Shown here piece by piece: positions 25,914 to 34,448 of a DNA stretch of 35,372 bases. Below the pieces are notes generated by a model. It was given only the letters and a program-made list of their open reading frames with translations, did not search any database and had not been told where the DNA came from. The stretch is from NCBI RefSeq assembly GCF_001447195.1, contig NZ_LFRI01000065.1, positions 1 through 35,372 of the forward strand, given 5' to 3'. How positions within the stretch are numbered: the first letter of the stretch is position 1; each line of letters starts with the position of its first letter. The translations under genes and the position numbers were made by a program. This DNA is from Aquabacterium parvum. GTDB taxonomy: Bacteria; Pseudomonadota; Gammaproteobacteria; Burkholderiales; Burkholderiaceae_C.

Positions 25914-27689
25914 ATGGGATCAGGCATCTTCGGTCTGGGCACGCGGGCCATGTCGGCCGCCCAGGTCAACCTGGACACCATCAGCCACAACATCAGCAAC
26001 GCCAACACGCCTGGCTACTCGCGCCAGAAGGTGGAGCTGGCGACCGAGAGCGGGCTCTACACCGGTGCGGGCTTTTTCGGTCGCGGCGTCAAGGTCAATA
26101 CCATCTCGCGCCAGACCAACGAGTTCCTGATCAAGGAAAACAACCTGAACCAGTCCATGGCGGCGGCCGACCAGACCCGCCTGGAAAAGCTCAACCAGAT
26201 CGAAAAAGTGCTGCCCACCGGCGAGACCGGCCTGGGCTACGCCGCCAGCCAGCTGCTCAACGCCTTCGTCGACGTCGCCAACCAGCCGCAAGACATGTCG
26301 GCCCGCCAGGTCGTGCTCTCGCGCGCCAAGGAGTGGGTCAGCCGCGTCAACACCGCTGCCGACCAGCTCAACCAGCTGCAACTCGGTGTGGTCAGCGACA
26401 TGGAGACCTCGGTCGCGCGCATCAACTCGCTGACGCAGCAGATCGCCAAGGCCAACCAGGCGATCGCCTCGTTCAGTGGCATCGGCCACGCACCCAACGA
26501 CCTGCTCGACCAGCGCGACCAGCTCGTGCAGGACCTCAACAAGCTGGTGCAGGTCAACACGGTCGAAGCCGACGACGGCTCGCTCAACGTCTTCATGGGC
26601 GGCGGCCAGCTGCTCGTGCTGAGCAACAGCGCTGAAACACTTTCGGTGGTGCGCGACCCGCTCGACAGCACCCTGGCCCGGGTGGCGCTGCGCACCAATG
26701 GCTCGGACCGCATCCTGGATTCGGACCAGATGGTGGGCGGCGCGATCAGGGGGCTGCTGACCTTCCAGGACACCGACATCGCACAAACACGCGACAACCT
26801 GGACACCTTCGTTCAGCAGTTCGCCGACGCCATCAACGACCAGCAGGCGCTGGGGGTGGACCTCGAAGGCAACCCGCAGACGACCTTCGACGCAACGGGC
26901 GCCCCCGTCGGCATCCCCATCTTCCTGAACACCAGCTCGGCGGCCACCGTCAGCCTGGCGCTGAACCAACCCAAAGGCTTGGCCGCCGCATCACCGCTGA
27001 CCGCCGCCGTGGCCCCTGCCAACCAGGGCACGATGGCCATCGAGTCGCTGGTGATGAACCGCGCCCTGCCCGGCGTCAACGCGCTGGACTTCGGCTCGTC
27101 CCTGCCCACCAACGGCCAACCGCTGACAGTCATCTTCGAGCAGCCCAATCCGCTGGACCCGACCCTGACCTACCGCTTCGTCGACGCCAGCGGCGTGCCC
27201 TACAAGGACGTCACGCCCGCGCGCATCTGGTCGGCCGGCACGCCCATCAGCGACGCGGACGCCGGCTCCACGCCACCCGAGGCGCTGTTCATGGTCAACG
27301 TCACCGGCGTGCCCCGCCCGGGCGACCAGATCACCGTGGCCATCACGCAGAACCCCAGCGCCAACAACGGCAACGCCCGCGCCCTGCTCAAGCTGCGCGA
27401 CCAGACCATCATCTCGCTGGACGGCAGCACCCAGGCCACCGTGACCGACGCCTACTCCCAGATGATCGGCAACCTCGGCGTGCTGGTGCAAAGCGGCAAG
27501 ACCTCGGCCAGCATATCCGCCACCCTGGCCGACACCAGCCAGCAGACCCTGACCAGCGTCACCGGCGTCAACCTCGACGAGGAAGCCGCCAAGTTGATCC
27601 AGTTCCAGCAGAGCTACCAGGCTGCGGCCAAGGTCCTGCAGATCGCCCAGTCCCTGTTCGACACCTTGCTGCAGACCGCTCGCGGTTGA
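25914..27689 (+). CDS. flgK: Flagellar hook-associated protein 1 (FlgK)
   Basis: First hook-filament junction protein, 591 residues. The N-terminal helix region has FGLGTRAMSAAQVNLDTISH and NISNANTPGYSRQKVELATE. The coiled region around VSDMETSVARINSLTQQIAK and PNDLLDQRDQLVQDLNKLV is characteristic of FlgK. The C-terminus has GVNLDEEAAKLIQFQQSYQA followed by AAKVLQIAQSLFDTLLQ. The central part (about 300-480) is the variable surface domain. GGAGG lies six bases before the ATG. FlgN, encoded at 16664-17035, is the expected chaperone. Confidence 0.96.
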   Translation: MGSGIFGLGTRAMSAAQVNLDTISHNISNANTPGYSRQKVELATESGLYTGAGFFGRGVKVNTISRQTNEFLIKENNLNQSMAAADQTRLEKLNQIEKVLPTGETGLGYAASQLLNAFVDVANQPQDMSARQVVLSRAKEWVSRVNTAADQLNQLQLGVVSDMETSVARINSLTQQIAKANQAIASFSGIGHAPNDLLDQRDQLVQDLNKLVQVNTVEADDGSLNVFMGGGQLLVLSNSAETLSVVRDPLDSTLARVALRTNGSDRILDSDQMVGGAIRGLLTFQDTDIAQTRDNLDTFVQQFADAINDQQALGVDLEGNPQTTFDATGAPVGIPIFLNTSSAATVSLALNQPKGLAAASPLTAAVAPANQGTMAIESLVMNRALPGVNALDFGSSLPTNGQPLTVIFEQPNPLDPTLTYRFVDASGVPYKDVTPARIWSAGTPISDADAGSTPPEALFMVNVTGVPRPGDQITVAITQNPSANNGNARALLKLRDQTIISLDGSTQATVTDAYSQMIGNLGVLVQSGKTSASISATLADTSQQTLTSVTGVNLDEEAAKLIQFQQSYQAAAKVLQIAQSLFDTLLQTARG

Positions 27690-27700
27690 GGAGCCTGATC

Positions 27701-28939
27701 ATGCGCATCGTCACCGCCTACGCTTACGACACGGCCATCGCCAACCTGCAAAAGCGCCAGCAAGACCTGTCCGAGACACAAACCCAGCTGACCTCGGGCA
27801 AACGCGTCAACCGGGCCAGCGACGACCCCACCGCCGCCGCCCGCGCCGAACGCGCCCTGGCCAGCATCGCTCGCTCCGAGGCCAACAAACGCGCACTGGA
27901 CGCCAGCGCCAACGTGATGGGCATCGCCGAATCCGCCCTGGGCGACTCGGTCGAGCTGCTGCAATCGGCTCGCGAAACCCTGGTGGCCGCCGGCAACGGC
28001 AGCTACAGCGACGGCGAGCGCAAGGCCCTGGCCATCAAGCTGCGCGAGATCCGCAACCAGTTGCTCAACGTCGCCAACCGACCCGACGGCGGTGGCGGCT
28101 ACGTCTTCGGCGGCCAAGGCTCGTCGCAGCCCCCCTTCGTGGACAACACCACCGGCGTCAGCTTCGAAGCACAAGGCGGCGAGATGCTGGCTTCTTCGAG
28201 CGAGAAGCTCAACCTCACTGTCGATGGCGAACAGATCTTCCTGAAGTCCAAGACCGGCAACGGCATCTTCACCACCGGGCCACTGGCCGGCAGCAACAGC
28301 GGCAAGGCCTGGATCAACTCCGGCACCGTGACCGACCCGTCTGCCCTGCCCTACCCATCGGGCGGCGGCACCTCGGCCACCTACGAGCTGCGCTTTGCCA
28401 CCAGCGGCAGCACCCGCACCTACGACATCGTCGACACCAGCACCGTGCCGGAAACCCCGCTGAGCACGGGCAACTCGTTCACCTCCGGCAAGGCCATCCA
28501 GATCCCCGGCCTGGGCATGGCGGTGGCGGTCTCGGGCGAGCCGGCCAACGGCGACGTCTTCACCATTGGCGAGTCGACCAACAGCCAGAGCATCTTCAAG
28601 ACGCTGGACGACACCATCGCCGCGCTCAGCCAGGACAACGTGCTGGGCCCCACGGTCCAGCAGATCACCACCACCGGCATCACCGGGCTCGACAGCGTGC
28701 TCAACAACATCCAGGGAGCGCGCTCTGCGGTGGGCGAATCCCTGAACCGGATGGACGGCATCGACAACCGCATCAGCGCCTTGAAGCTGGCGGCACAGCA
28801 GGAAAAGTCTGCGGCGGAAGACCTGGACCTGACCGAAGCCATCTCCAAGTTCCAAGGCCAACAAACCGGCTACCAGGTCGCCTTGCAGAGCTACGCGGCC
28901 GTGCAACAACTCTCGCTGTTCAATTACATCAACGGCTGA
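27701..28939 (+). CDS. flgL: Flagellar hook-associated protein 3 (FlgL)
   Basis: Second hook-filament junction protein, homologous to flagellin at its ends, 412 residues. The N-terminus is MRIVTAYAYDTAIANLQKRQ, then DLSETQTQLTSGKRVNRASD, DPTAAARAERALA, and ESALGDSVELLQSARETLVA. The C-terminus is SLNRMDGIDNRISALKLAAQ followed by a FlgL-type helix. The start at 27701 has GAGGAG upstream overlapping the flgK stop; a GUG-free extension to 27686 is unlikely. It is the last recognised structural gene of the operon. Confidence 0.94.
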   Translation: MRIVTAYAYDTAIANLQKRQQDLSETQTQLTSGKRVNRASDDPTAAARAERALASIARSEANKRALDASANVMGIAESALGDSVELLQSARETLVAAGNGSYSDGERKALAIKLREIRNQLLNVANRPDGGGGYVFGGQGSSQPPFVDNTTGVSFEAQGGEMLASSSEKLNLTVDGEQIFLKSKTGNGIFTTGPLAGSNSGKAWINSGTVTDPSALPYPSGGGTSATYELRFATSGSTRTYDIVDTSTVPETPLSTGNSFTSGKAIQIPGLGMAVAVSGEPANGDVFTIGESTNSQSIFKTLDDTIAALSQDNVLGPTVQQITTTGITGLDSVLNNIQGARSAVGESLNRMDGIDNRISALKLAAQQEKSAAEDLDLTEAISKFQGQQTGYQVALQSYAAVQQLSLFNYING

Positions 28940-28966
28940 CCCCCACCTCACCGCCCCGCCGACACC

Positions 28967-30172
28967 ATGGACCACCCCATCCTCGGGCAAATCGCCCTGT
29001 CCTACAGCCCGGTCATCGACCGCAACCGGGCCGTCACCGCCACCCGACTGACGGTCTGGCCCATCAACCCCAGCCAGAAGCTGGATGCGCCATCCTTGTT
29101 GAGCGCCTTGAGCGAGGTCTGGCCCGTCGGTGGCCCGGGGCTGTGGCTCAACGTGGCCAACGAGGGCCTGCTGCAGGACCTGATGGCCGCCCAGCCTGGC
29201 ACGCACATCTTCATCGAAGTGCCCGCCTTCATGGCCTGCGACCGCGCCAACATCGACGCGCTGTGCACGCTGCAAGCCAACGGCAGCACCCTGCTGCTCA
29301 AAGGCCGCCCCCTGGGCGAGTTGCCCAAGGAGGTGCTGCCCTGCTTCAAGCAGTCCATCATCGACTTCGAGAATGACCGGCGCAACGACGGCTCTGCCGC
29401 CCCCCAGGCCGCCCCCGGTGCCGGCAATGGGCGCAGCATCAGCCACATCCAGGCGGGCGTGAGCAACGTGGCCGAGATGGAAACCGCTTTCCGCCACGGC
29501 GCCACGGCCGTGCTCGGCTGGCCCATCGACGACGTCACCCAGGGCTCGAGCAAACCGGCGGACCAGCCGGCCCTGCAAGTCATCGTGCAGCTCATCGACC
29601 AGGTGCACCGCCAGGAAGAAATCGAGGTGCTCGAGAACACCCTCAAGCACGACCCTCCCCTGGCCTACAAGCTGATGCGCTACATCAACTCGCCGGCCTT
29701 CGGCCTGTCGGTGGAGATCAGCTCTTTCCGACACGCCATCATGATCCTCGGCTACCAGCGCCTCAAGCGCTGGCTGGCCCTGCTGCTGGCCACCGCCTCC
29801 AAGGACCCGAACATGAAGCCGGTGATGTTCGCCGCCGTGCGCCGTGGCCTGGTCATGGAGGAGCTGGCCAAGGTCAGCGGCAGCGACGAAATGCGCAACG
29901 AGCTGTTCATCTGCGGCGTCTTCTCGCTGCTCGACCGCATGTTCCGCCAGCCCTTCAGCGAGCTGCTCAAAACCATCCCCGTGCCCGAGCGGGTCTACCA
30001 GGCCCTGGCCGACCAGACCGGCCCCTACGAGCCCTACTTCAAGCTGGTGCAAGCCATGGAGGGCAGCGACGTCTTCGACATCAAGGATGCCGCCGACCAG
30101 TTGATGATGGGCTTTGACGACATCAACGGCGCCTTGCTGGCCGCGATGGGCTCGGCCTCGCAGCTGGACTGA
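28967..30172 (+). CDS. HDOD-domain signalling protein with degenerate EAL-like N-terminus
   Basis: A 401-residue cytoplasmic protein of the YuxH/HDOD type. The N-terminal half resembles an EAL-fold but lacks a recognisable EAL catalytic signature. Visible equivalents are LWLNVANEGLLQDLMA and HIFIEVPAFMA where active enzymes have metal and substrate residues, so c-di-GMP hydrolysis is not expected. The C-terminal HDOD domain (about 195-380) has VIVQLIDQVHRQEEIEVLEN, DPPLAYKLMRYINSPAFG, SFRHAIMILGYQRLKRWLAL and NELFICGVFSLLDRMF. It starts 27 bp after flgL on the same strand, so it may be read through from the flagellar operon and act in motility signalling. The function is inference from context. 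Confidence 0.83.
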   Translation: MDHPILGQIALSYSPVIDRNRAVTATRLTVWPINPSQKLDAPSLLSALSEVWPVGGPGLWLNVANEGLLQDLMAAQPGTHIFIEVPAFMACDRANIDALCTLQANGSTLLLKGRPLGELPKEVLPCFKQSIIDFENDRRNDGSAAPQAAPGAGNGRSISHIQAGVSNVAEMETAFRHGATAVLGWPIDDVTQGSSKPADQPALQVIVQLIDQVHRQEEIEVLENTLKHDPPLAYKLMRYINSPAFGLSVEISSFRHAIMILGYQRLKRWLALLLATASKDPNMKPVMFAAVRRGLVMEELAKVSGSDEMRNELFICGVFSLLDRMFRQPFSELLKTIPVPERVYQALADQTGPYEPYFKLVQAMEGSDVFDIKDAADQLMMGFDDINGALLAAMGSASQLD

Positions 30173-30187
30173 TCCCCCGCGAACGAT

Positions 30188-30227
30188 GGGGCGCATGCAA
30201 GCGCCCCGACGCCCCTCAAGTTGAGGG
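30188..30227 (+). terminator. Two tandem hairpins after the HDOD gene, possible terminator
   Basis: GGGGCGC / GCGCCCC form a perfect 7-bp stem with a six-base loop (30188-30207). Five bases later CCCTCAA-G-TTGAGGG folds back on itself (30213-30227). Neither is followed by a U-run, so this is not a classical intrinsic terminator. It lies 16 bases after the stop and may instead stabilise the 3' end or need Rho. Confidence 0.4.
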
Positions 30228-30234
30228 TAAACCC

Positions 30235-30262
30235 TTGCGCAAAAAATGCCGATCGCTATCCT
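30235..30262 (+). promoter_or_regulatory. Candidate promoter for the small membrane protein gene
   Basis: TTGCGC (30235-30240) and TATCCT (30257-30262) are 16 bp apart. The -10-like hexamer ends seven bases before the ATG at 30270, which would make the message leaderless. It directly follows the tandem hairpins. Confidence 0.4.
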
Positions 30263-30269
30263 CGACGGC

Positions 30270-30599
30270 ATGGATGCGCTGGCCCCCCTCATCGGTGTTC
30301 TGATCATGTCGATCGCCCTGATCGTCAACTTCTTTTTCACCGCGTGGAAGCTGGGCATCCTGCGCGCCTTCGGGCGCCGACGCGTGTTGAGCTGGCGCGT
30401 GCTCGCAGCCGGTGCCATCTCGGCATGCCTGCCACTTGCCGGCGCCATGATCACGCTGGCCGCCATCCCGGCCGACGACGGCGTCAAGGTCGCCATGAAC
30501 GCCGCGCAGCTCGCCTTCGAGCTCGGCCTGACCGGTTTCGTGCTGCACCTCGTCAACGACCAGGTCGTGAACTGGGCGGGGGCCATGCGCCAGGCGTGA
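30270..30599 (+). CDS. Small multi-pass membrane protein of unknown function
   Basis: I do not recognise this family. The product of 109 residues from ATG 30270 (117 from an alternative ATG at 30246) has about three hydrophobic segments. These are LAPLIGVLIMSIALIVNFFF, then VLAAGAISACLPLAGAMITL, and a weaker third near LAFELGLTGFVLHLV. A basic loop (AWKLGILRAFGRRRVLSW) separates the first two, suggesting it faces the cytoplasm. Neither start has a Shine-Dalgarno sequence; 30270 was chosen because a -10-like TATCCT sits seven bases upstream, which would also place 30246 before the transcript start. It stands alone between hairpins and srkA. Codon usage resembles the neighbours, so it is probably real. 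Confidence 0.65.
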   Translation: MDALAPLIGVLIMSIALIVNFFFTAWKLGILRAFGRRRVLSWRVLAAGAISACLPLAGAMITLAAIPADDGVKVAMNAAQLAFELGLTGFVLHLVNDQVVNWAGAMRQA

Positions 30600-30687
30600 T
30601 CCGCAGCGTGCTCCGCCGCCCGACCAGCCTCACCTGCGACGCCCTCTCAGGCTGACCCGCTCGCGGGCAAGGCCACGACCCGCGCCG

Positions 30688-30693
30688 TAAGAT
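30688..30693 (+). promoter_or_regulatory. Candidate -10 element of srkA
   Basis: TAAGAT ends five bases before the ATG at 30699, and no Shine-Dalgarno is present. No convincing -35 is visible. The arrangement repeats the short-leader pattern of surE, lolC and the COG4255 gene. Confidence 0.3.
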
Positions 30694-30698
30694 GCGGC

Positions 30699-31799
30699 AT
30701 GCACGCGGACACCCCCTACGACGACCTCACCCCCGACCTCATCCTCGACGCCCTGGAGGCCTGCGGGCAGCGCGTCGACGGCCGCCTGCTGACGCTCAAC
30801 TCCTACGAAAACCGCGTCTTCCAGGTCGGGCTCGACAGCGGCCACATGGTGGTTGCCAAGTTCTACCGCCCCGGGCGCTGGAGCGACGAGCAGATCCTGG
30901 AAGAACACGCCTTCGCGCTCGAACTGGCCGAAGCCGAAGTGCCTGCCGTGCCCCCCATGGCGCTGACGCACGAATTGCCTTACGCACGTGAGACCGCGAG
31001 CGTGACGGGCACACCACCCACGCTGGCGCACTTCAAAGGCCACCGCATCGCCGTGGCCCACCGCCGGGGCGGCCGCCCGCCCGAGCTCGAAGACCCCGAG
31101 GTGCTGCGCTGGATCGGTCGCTTCCTGGCTCGCCTGCATCAGGTCGGCGCTCAGCGCCCCTTCACGCATCGCCTGCGCCTGGACGCGAACACCCTGGGCT
31201 GGCAGGCCCACCATTGGCTGGCCGAGCACGACACCATCCCACCAGAAGTGCGCGAACCCTGGCTGGACACCGCCCGCCAAGCGCTGGAGCTGGTGGAAGC
31301 CGCCTTCGCCAGCATCGACGGCCTGCGCTGGCTGCGCGTGCACGGTGACTGCCACCCCGGCAACGTGCTGTGGACACCGCAAGGCCCGCACTTCGTCGAT
31401 CTCGACGACGCAGGCATGGGCCCCGCCGTGCAAGACCTGTGGATGCTGGTCAGCGGCGAGGCCGACGAACGCCGCCGCCAGCTCGACGCCCTGCTCGATG
31501 GCTACGAATCGATCGCCGAATTCGACTGGCGCGAGCTCAAACTGATCGAGCCCCTGCGAACGCTGCGCCTGATCCACCACAGCGCCTGGCTGGCGCGCCG
31601 CTGGCACGACCCGGCCTTCCCCGCCGCCTTCCCCTGGTTCGAATCGGGCACTTACTGGCAGCAGCAGCGCGACCAGCTTCGCCAGCAAATCGACCTGATG
31701 GCCACGGCGGCCCCAGACCATGCCAGCCAACTCGGCATCGCCAACTGGGGCCAGCAAGACGATGGCGACGCCGACGCCGACCTGAACTGGGACCGCTGA
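30699..31799 (+). CDS. srkA: Stress response serine/threonine kinase SrkA (RdoA/YihE family)
   Basis: A cytoplasmic eukaryotic-like kinase of the choline/APH fold. In E. coli it protects against Cpx-linked and MazF-mediated stress death. The protein is 366 residues, about 35-40 longer than E. coli SrkA. The N-lobe shows LNSYENRVFQVGLDSG and VVAKFYRPGRWSDEQILEEH. The catalytic loop is HGDCHPGNVLW with Asp217 and Asn222, and the metal-binding motif is VDLDDAGMGPAVQDLWML (Asp236-Asp237 region). Extra length includes a short insertion around residues 98-112 (ETASVTGTPPTLAHF) and an acidic tail (QQDDGDADADLNWDR). It lies alone upstream of two glutathione-transferase genes. Confidence 0.9.
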   Translation: MHADTPYDDLTPDLILDALEACGQRVDGRLLTLNSYENRVFQVGLDSGHMVVAKFYRPGRWSDEQILEEHAFALELAEAEVPAVPPMALTHELPYARETASVTGTPPTLAHFKGHRIAVAHRRGGRPPELEDPEVLRWIGRFLARLHQVGAQRPFTHRLRLDANTLGWQAHHWLAEHDTIPPEVREPWLDTARQALELVEAAFASIDGLRWLRVHGDCHPGNVLWTPQGPHFVDLDDAGMGPAVQDLWMLVSGEADERRRQLDALLDGYESIAEFDWRELKLIEPLRTLRLIHHSAWLARRWHDPAFPAAFPWFESGTYWQQQRDQLRQQIDLMATAAPDHASQLGIANWGQQDDGDADADLNWDR

Positions 31800-31863
31800 C
31801 GGCGCACCAGCGCCAGCCAATCAGCCCAGCCCTGCCCCGCACCCGTTCCCCCGAGGAGACCGA

Positions 31864-32535
31864 ATGCCCGAGACGACGCCACCGCAGACCGCCCCAGCCC
31901 CCCAACCCGTGCTGTACGACTTCAAGATGGCGCCCAGCCCGAGGCGTGCCCGCATCCTGCTGGCCGAAAAAGGCATTGCCCACGAAACGGTGATCATCGA
32001 CCTGGCTGCGGGCGAACACCTCGGCGATGCTTACCGCGCCATCAACCCGCAATGCACCGTGCCCGCGCTCAAACTGCCGGACGGCACCGTGCTGCCCGAC
32101 AACCAGGCGATCGCTGCCTGGGCCGAAGCCGCGCACCCCGAGCCGCCCTTGCTGGGCCGCACCCCGGTGGAAAAAGGCTTGGTGGCCAGCTTCGTGGCCC
32201 GCATCGAGTTCGAAGGCCTGCTCGCGGTGGCCGAGGCCTTTCGCAACACGCACCCTGCGATGAAAGACCGTGCCCTCACCGGCGCCGCCAACGTGCCGCA
32301 AATCCCCGAGCTGGGCAGCCGCGGCCAAGCCAGGGCCATGCGCTTCTTCGAGGAGCTTGACCGCCACTTGGCCGGCCGCGACTTCATCTGCTGCGAGCAC
32401 TTCACCTGGGCCGACATCACGGCCGTGGTGTTGACCGACTTTGCACGCGTCATCGGGTTCAAACCTGGCGAGCAGCACCCGAACCTGCTGCGCTGGCGCA
32501 CGGCGTTGGCGAATCGCCCATCGCTCAAGGCCTGA
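31864..32535 (+). CDS. Glutathione S-transferase family protein
   Basis: A 223-residue cytosolic GST-fold protein. The N-terminal thioredoxin-like domain has [40 protein letters not shown] with the cis-Pro motif, and [19 protein letters not shown]. The C-terminal helical domain has [20 protein letters not shown] followed by TWADITAVV and ends near [13 protein letters not shown]. The likely catalytic residue is Ser in APSPRR. A GAGGAG lies six bases before the ATG. It is 44 bp before a second GST gene of a different subclass. Substrates cannot be inferred. Confidence 0.88.
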   Translation: MPETTPPQTAPAPQPVLYDFKMAPSPRRARILLAEKGIAHETVIIDLAAGEHLGDAYRAINPQCTVPALKLPDGTVLPDNQAIAAWAEAAHPEPPLLGRTPVEKGLVASFVARIEFEGLLAVAEAFRNTHPAMKDRALTGAANVPQIPELGSRGQARAMRFFEELDRHLAGRDFICCEHFTWADITAVVLTDFARVIGFKPGEQHPNLLRWRTALANRPSLKA

Positions 32536-32579
32536 GCCTGCCCCATGTCACACCGACAAGCCAAAGAAGGAGTCCTCCG

Positions 32580-33269
32580 ATGATCGACCTCTACACCGCC
32601 GCCACGCCCAACGGCCACAAGGCCTCCGTCGCGCTCGAAGAGCTGGGTCTGCCCTACACCGTGCACCCCATCAACCTGGCCAGCAACGAGCAGAAGCAGC
32701 CCTGGTTCCTGGCCATCAACCCCAACGGCCGCATCCCGGCCATCATCGACCGCGAAGCCGATGACTTCGCGGTCTTCGAGTCGGGCGCCATCCTCATCTA
32801 CCTGGCCGAAAAGACCGGTCGCCTGATGCCCACAGACGCCAAGGGCCGCTCGCGTGTCATCCAGTGGCTGATGTTCCAGATGGGAGGCGTGGGCCCGATG
32901 ATGGGACAGGCCAATGTCTTCTTCCGCTACTTCCCCGAGAAGATCCAGCCCGCCATCGACCGCTACCAGAATGAGTCGCGCCGGCTCTTCGAGGTGCTGG
33001 ACGGTCAACTGGCGCGTGAAGAATGGCTGGCTGGCGATTTCTCGATTGCCGACATCGCGAACTGGTGCTGGGTGCGCACACACAAGTGGTCGGGCGTGTC
33101 GGTAGAGGGGCTGCCGCACCTGCAGCGCTGGCTGGATGCGATGAAAGCCAGGCCGGCGTGCCAGCGCGGCATCGAGGTGCCTGTCAAAGTGGACAGCCTG
33201 GTCTCGCCCGACAAGGAAAAGGACGCCAAGGCGTTCATCGAAGCGGCACGGGGGATGGTGCAGCGCTGA
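32580..33269 (+). CDS. Nu-class-like glutathione transferase (YfcG/YghU-like)
   Basis: A 229-residue GST-fold protein resembling the Ure2p/YfcG group, whose known members have disulfide-bond reductase activity. The opening [20 protein letters not shown] followed by [13 protein letters not shown] carries the Thr-Pro-Asn-Gly motif expected at the active site. [13 protein letters not shown] holds the cis-Pro, and [18 protein letters not shown] is the glutathione-binding segment. The helical domain has [20 protein letters not shown] and [18 protein letters not shown] precedes the ATG. It is convergent with the integron integrase gene, 20 bp away, and marks the end of the conserved chromosomal block. 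Confidence 0.9.
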   Translation: MIDLYTAATPNGHKASVALEELGLPYTVHPINLASNEQKQPWFLAINPNGRIPAIIDREADDFAVFESGAILIYLAEKTGRLMPTDAKGRSRVIQWLMFQMGGVGPMMGQANVFFRYFPEKIQPAIDRYQNESRRLFEVLDGQLAREEWLAGDFSIADIANWCWVRTHKWSGVSVEGLPHLQRWLDAMKARPACQRGIEVPVKVDSLVSPDKEKDAKAFIEAARGMVQR

Positions 33270-33289
33270 GTCTGCCGCCTGGCTCGCAC

Positions 33290-34321
33290 TCACAGTTTGT
33301 CGAGCGGGCTGAGCACACCGCGACCACCCCGATTCATCACGTGGGTGTAGATCTGCGTGGTCTTGACGTCGGCGTGTCCCAGCAACTCCTGCACCGTGCG
33401 GATGTCATAGCCCGCCTGCAGCATATGCGTCGCAAAGCTGTGCCGCAGCACGTGGGGCGTGCAGGGCTTGTCCAGCGCAGCGCGGCGCGCCGCACCGGCA
33501 ACGGCCCGTTGGATGGCCTGCTCGGTCAGGTGATGTCGACGCTCGGCGCCTCCGCGCGGATCCACCGAGATGCTGGGGCTGGGAAAGACAAATTGCCAGC
33601 CCGTGGCCTTGGCGGCCCGGGGGTACTTGGTGGCCAGGGCATTCGGCAGCCACACATCACCCAGCCCGGCTGCCAGATCCTGCAGGTGCTGCGCCCGCGC
33701 CATCGAGACCTGCTGCTGCAGCGGGAACACCAGGTTTTCCGGCAGCACCGTCACCCGGTCTTTGGCCCCCTTGCCACAACGAACCACCAGCTCGCGTCTC
33801 TCGAAGTCGATGTCCTTGATGCGCAGACGCAGCCCTTCCAGCAAACGCATGCCGGTGCCATACAAGAGCGAAGCCACGAGTGCATGCACGCCCGAGAGTT
33901 CATCCAACAAGGCCTTCACCTCCCGGTGGGTGAGCACCACGGGCAGATGCTGTGAAGCCTTGGCCAGGACCACCTCTGTCAACCAAGGCAGCTGCATGTT
34001 CAGCACATGACGGTACATGAACAAAACCGCTGATCTGGCCTGATTTTGTGTGCTTGCCGACACGTTGCGCTGCACCGCCAAGTGCGTGAGAAAGGCCTCC
34101 AACTCCGGCGAGCCCATCTCTGCCGGGTGGCGTTTGCCGTGAAACAGGATGAAGCGCTTGCACCAATCGACGTAGACCTGCTCGGTGCGGATCGAGAAAT
34201 TGCGCAGCCTGATCTGCTCGCGCACGGCATCCAGCAGACGGGGGGGCTTTTTGGGGGGAGCGGCAGGAGTCAACTGAATTGACGAGGGACGCGGCTCGGA
34301 TAGGATGGATGCCATCAACAT
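33290..34321 (-). CDS. intI: Integron integrase IntI
   Basis: A tyrosine recombinase of the IntI family that inserts and excises gene cassettes at attI and attC. The 343-residue protein has an N-terminal SAM-like core-binding domain (about 28-120; RNFSIRTEQVYVDWCKRFIL). The catalytic domain has Arg159 in GTGMRLLEGLRL, His290-xx-Arg293 in PHVLRHSFATHM, His316 in LLGHADVKT and the nucleophile Tyr325 in TTQIYTHV. The extra IntI-specific segment between the arginine motif and the HxxR box is present (ATKYPRAAKATGWQFVFPSP). The C-terminus NRGGRGVLSPLDKL is also IntI-like. Codons 1 and 3 are both ATG, so the start may be 34315. It is transcribed away from the cassettes, the usual integron polarity. 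It appears full length. Confidence 0.95.
   Translation of the reverse strand: MLMASILSEPRPSSIQLTPAAPPKKPPRLLDAVREQIRLRNFSIRTEQVYVDWCKRFILFHGKRHPAEMGSPELEAFLTHLAVQRNVSASTQNQARSAVLFMYRHVLNMQLPWLTEVVLAKASQHLPVVLTHREVKALLDELSGVHALVASLLYGTGMRLLEGLRLRIKDIDFERRELVVRCGKGAKDRVTVLPENLVFPLQQQVSMARAQHLQDLAAGLGDVWLPNALATKYPRAAKATGWQFVFPSPSISVDPRGGAERRHHLTEQAIQRAVAGAARRAALDKPCTPHVLRHSFATHMLQAGYDIRTVQELLGHADVKTTQIYTHVMNRGGRGVLSPLDKL
34279..34306 (+). promoter_or_regulatory. Candidate cassette promoter Pc inside the intI 5' end
   Basis: TTGACG (34279-34284) and TAGGAT (34301-34306) are 16 bp apart and point into the cassette array from within the N-terminal codons of intI. This matches the place and direction of Pc in class 1 integrons. 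Confidence 0.5.
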
Positions 34322-34427
34322 TTAGGTTGCCTATTTCATTTAGGCCAACACCACAACGAGGGAGATGGGTTCATGCTGGCAGATGGGCTCCGCCTTGTCT
34401 TCCCGCTTTGGGACGACTTGTTAGACC
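34322..34427 (+). other. Candidate attI recombination site region
   Basis: The segment between the intI start and the first core site. It ends with GTTAGAC (34420-34426), a match to the integron core GTTRRRY, with cleavage expected after the G. No RYYYAAC partner with proper symmetry is found upstream, as expected for attI rather than attC. The exact left boundary cannot be set from sequence. No LexA box (CTGT-N8-ACAG) was seen here. Confidence 0.5.
34325..34346 (+). repeat. Direct repeat copy 1 in the integron attI region
   Basis: This 22-bp stretch (GGTTGCCTATTTCATTTAGG then CC) matches 34449-34471 with two substitutions and one indel. Copy 1 has TTTAGGC in place of the functional-looking GTTAGGC of copy 2. 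Confidence 0.6.
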
Positions 34428-34448
34428 AACACCCACGCATGGGTGGTG

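Noticed and set aside
27614..30586. A 990-codon open frame on the minus strand opposite flgL and the HDOD gene
   Set aside because: It runs antisense to two genes with clear family motifs. Its composition (Gly, His, Val, Asp, Gln-rich) is that of a complementary-frame shadow in GC-rich DNA.
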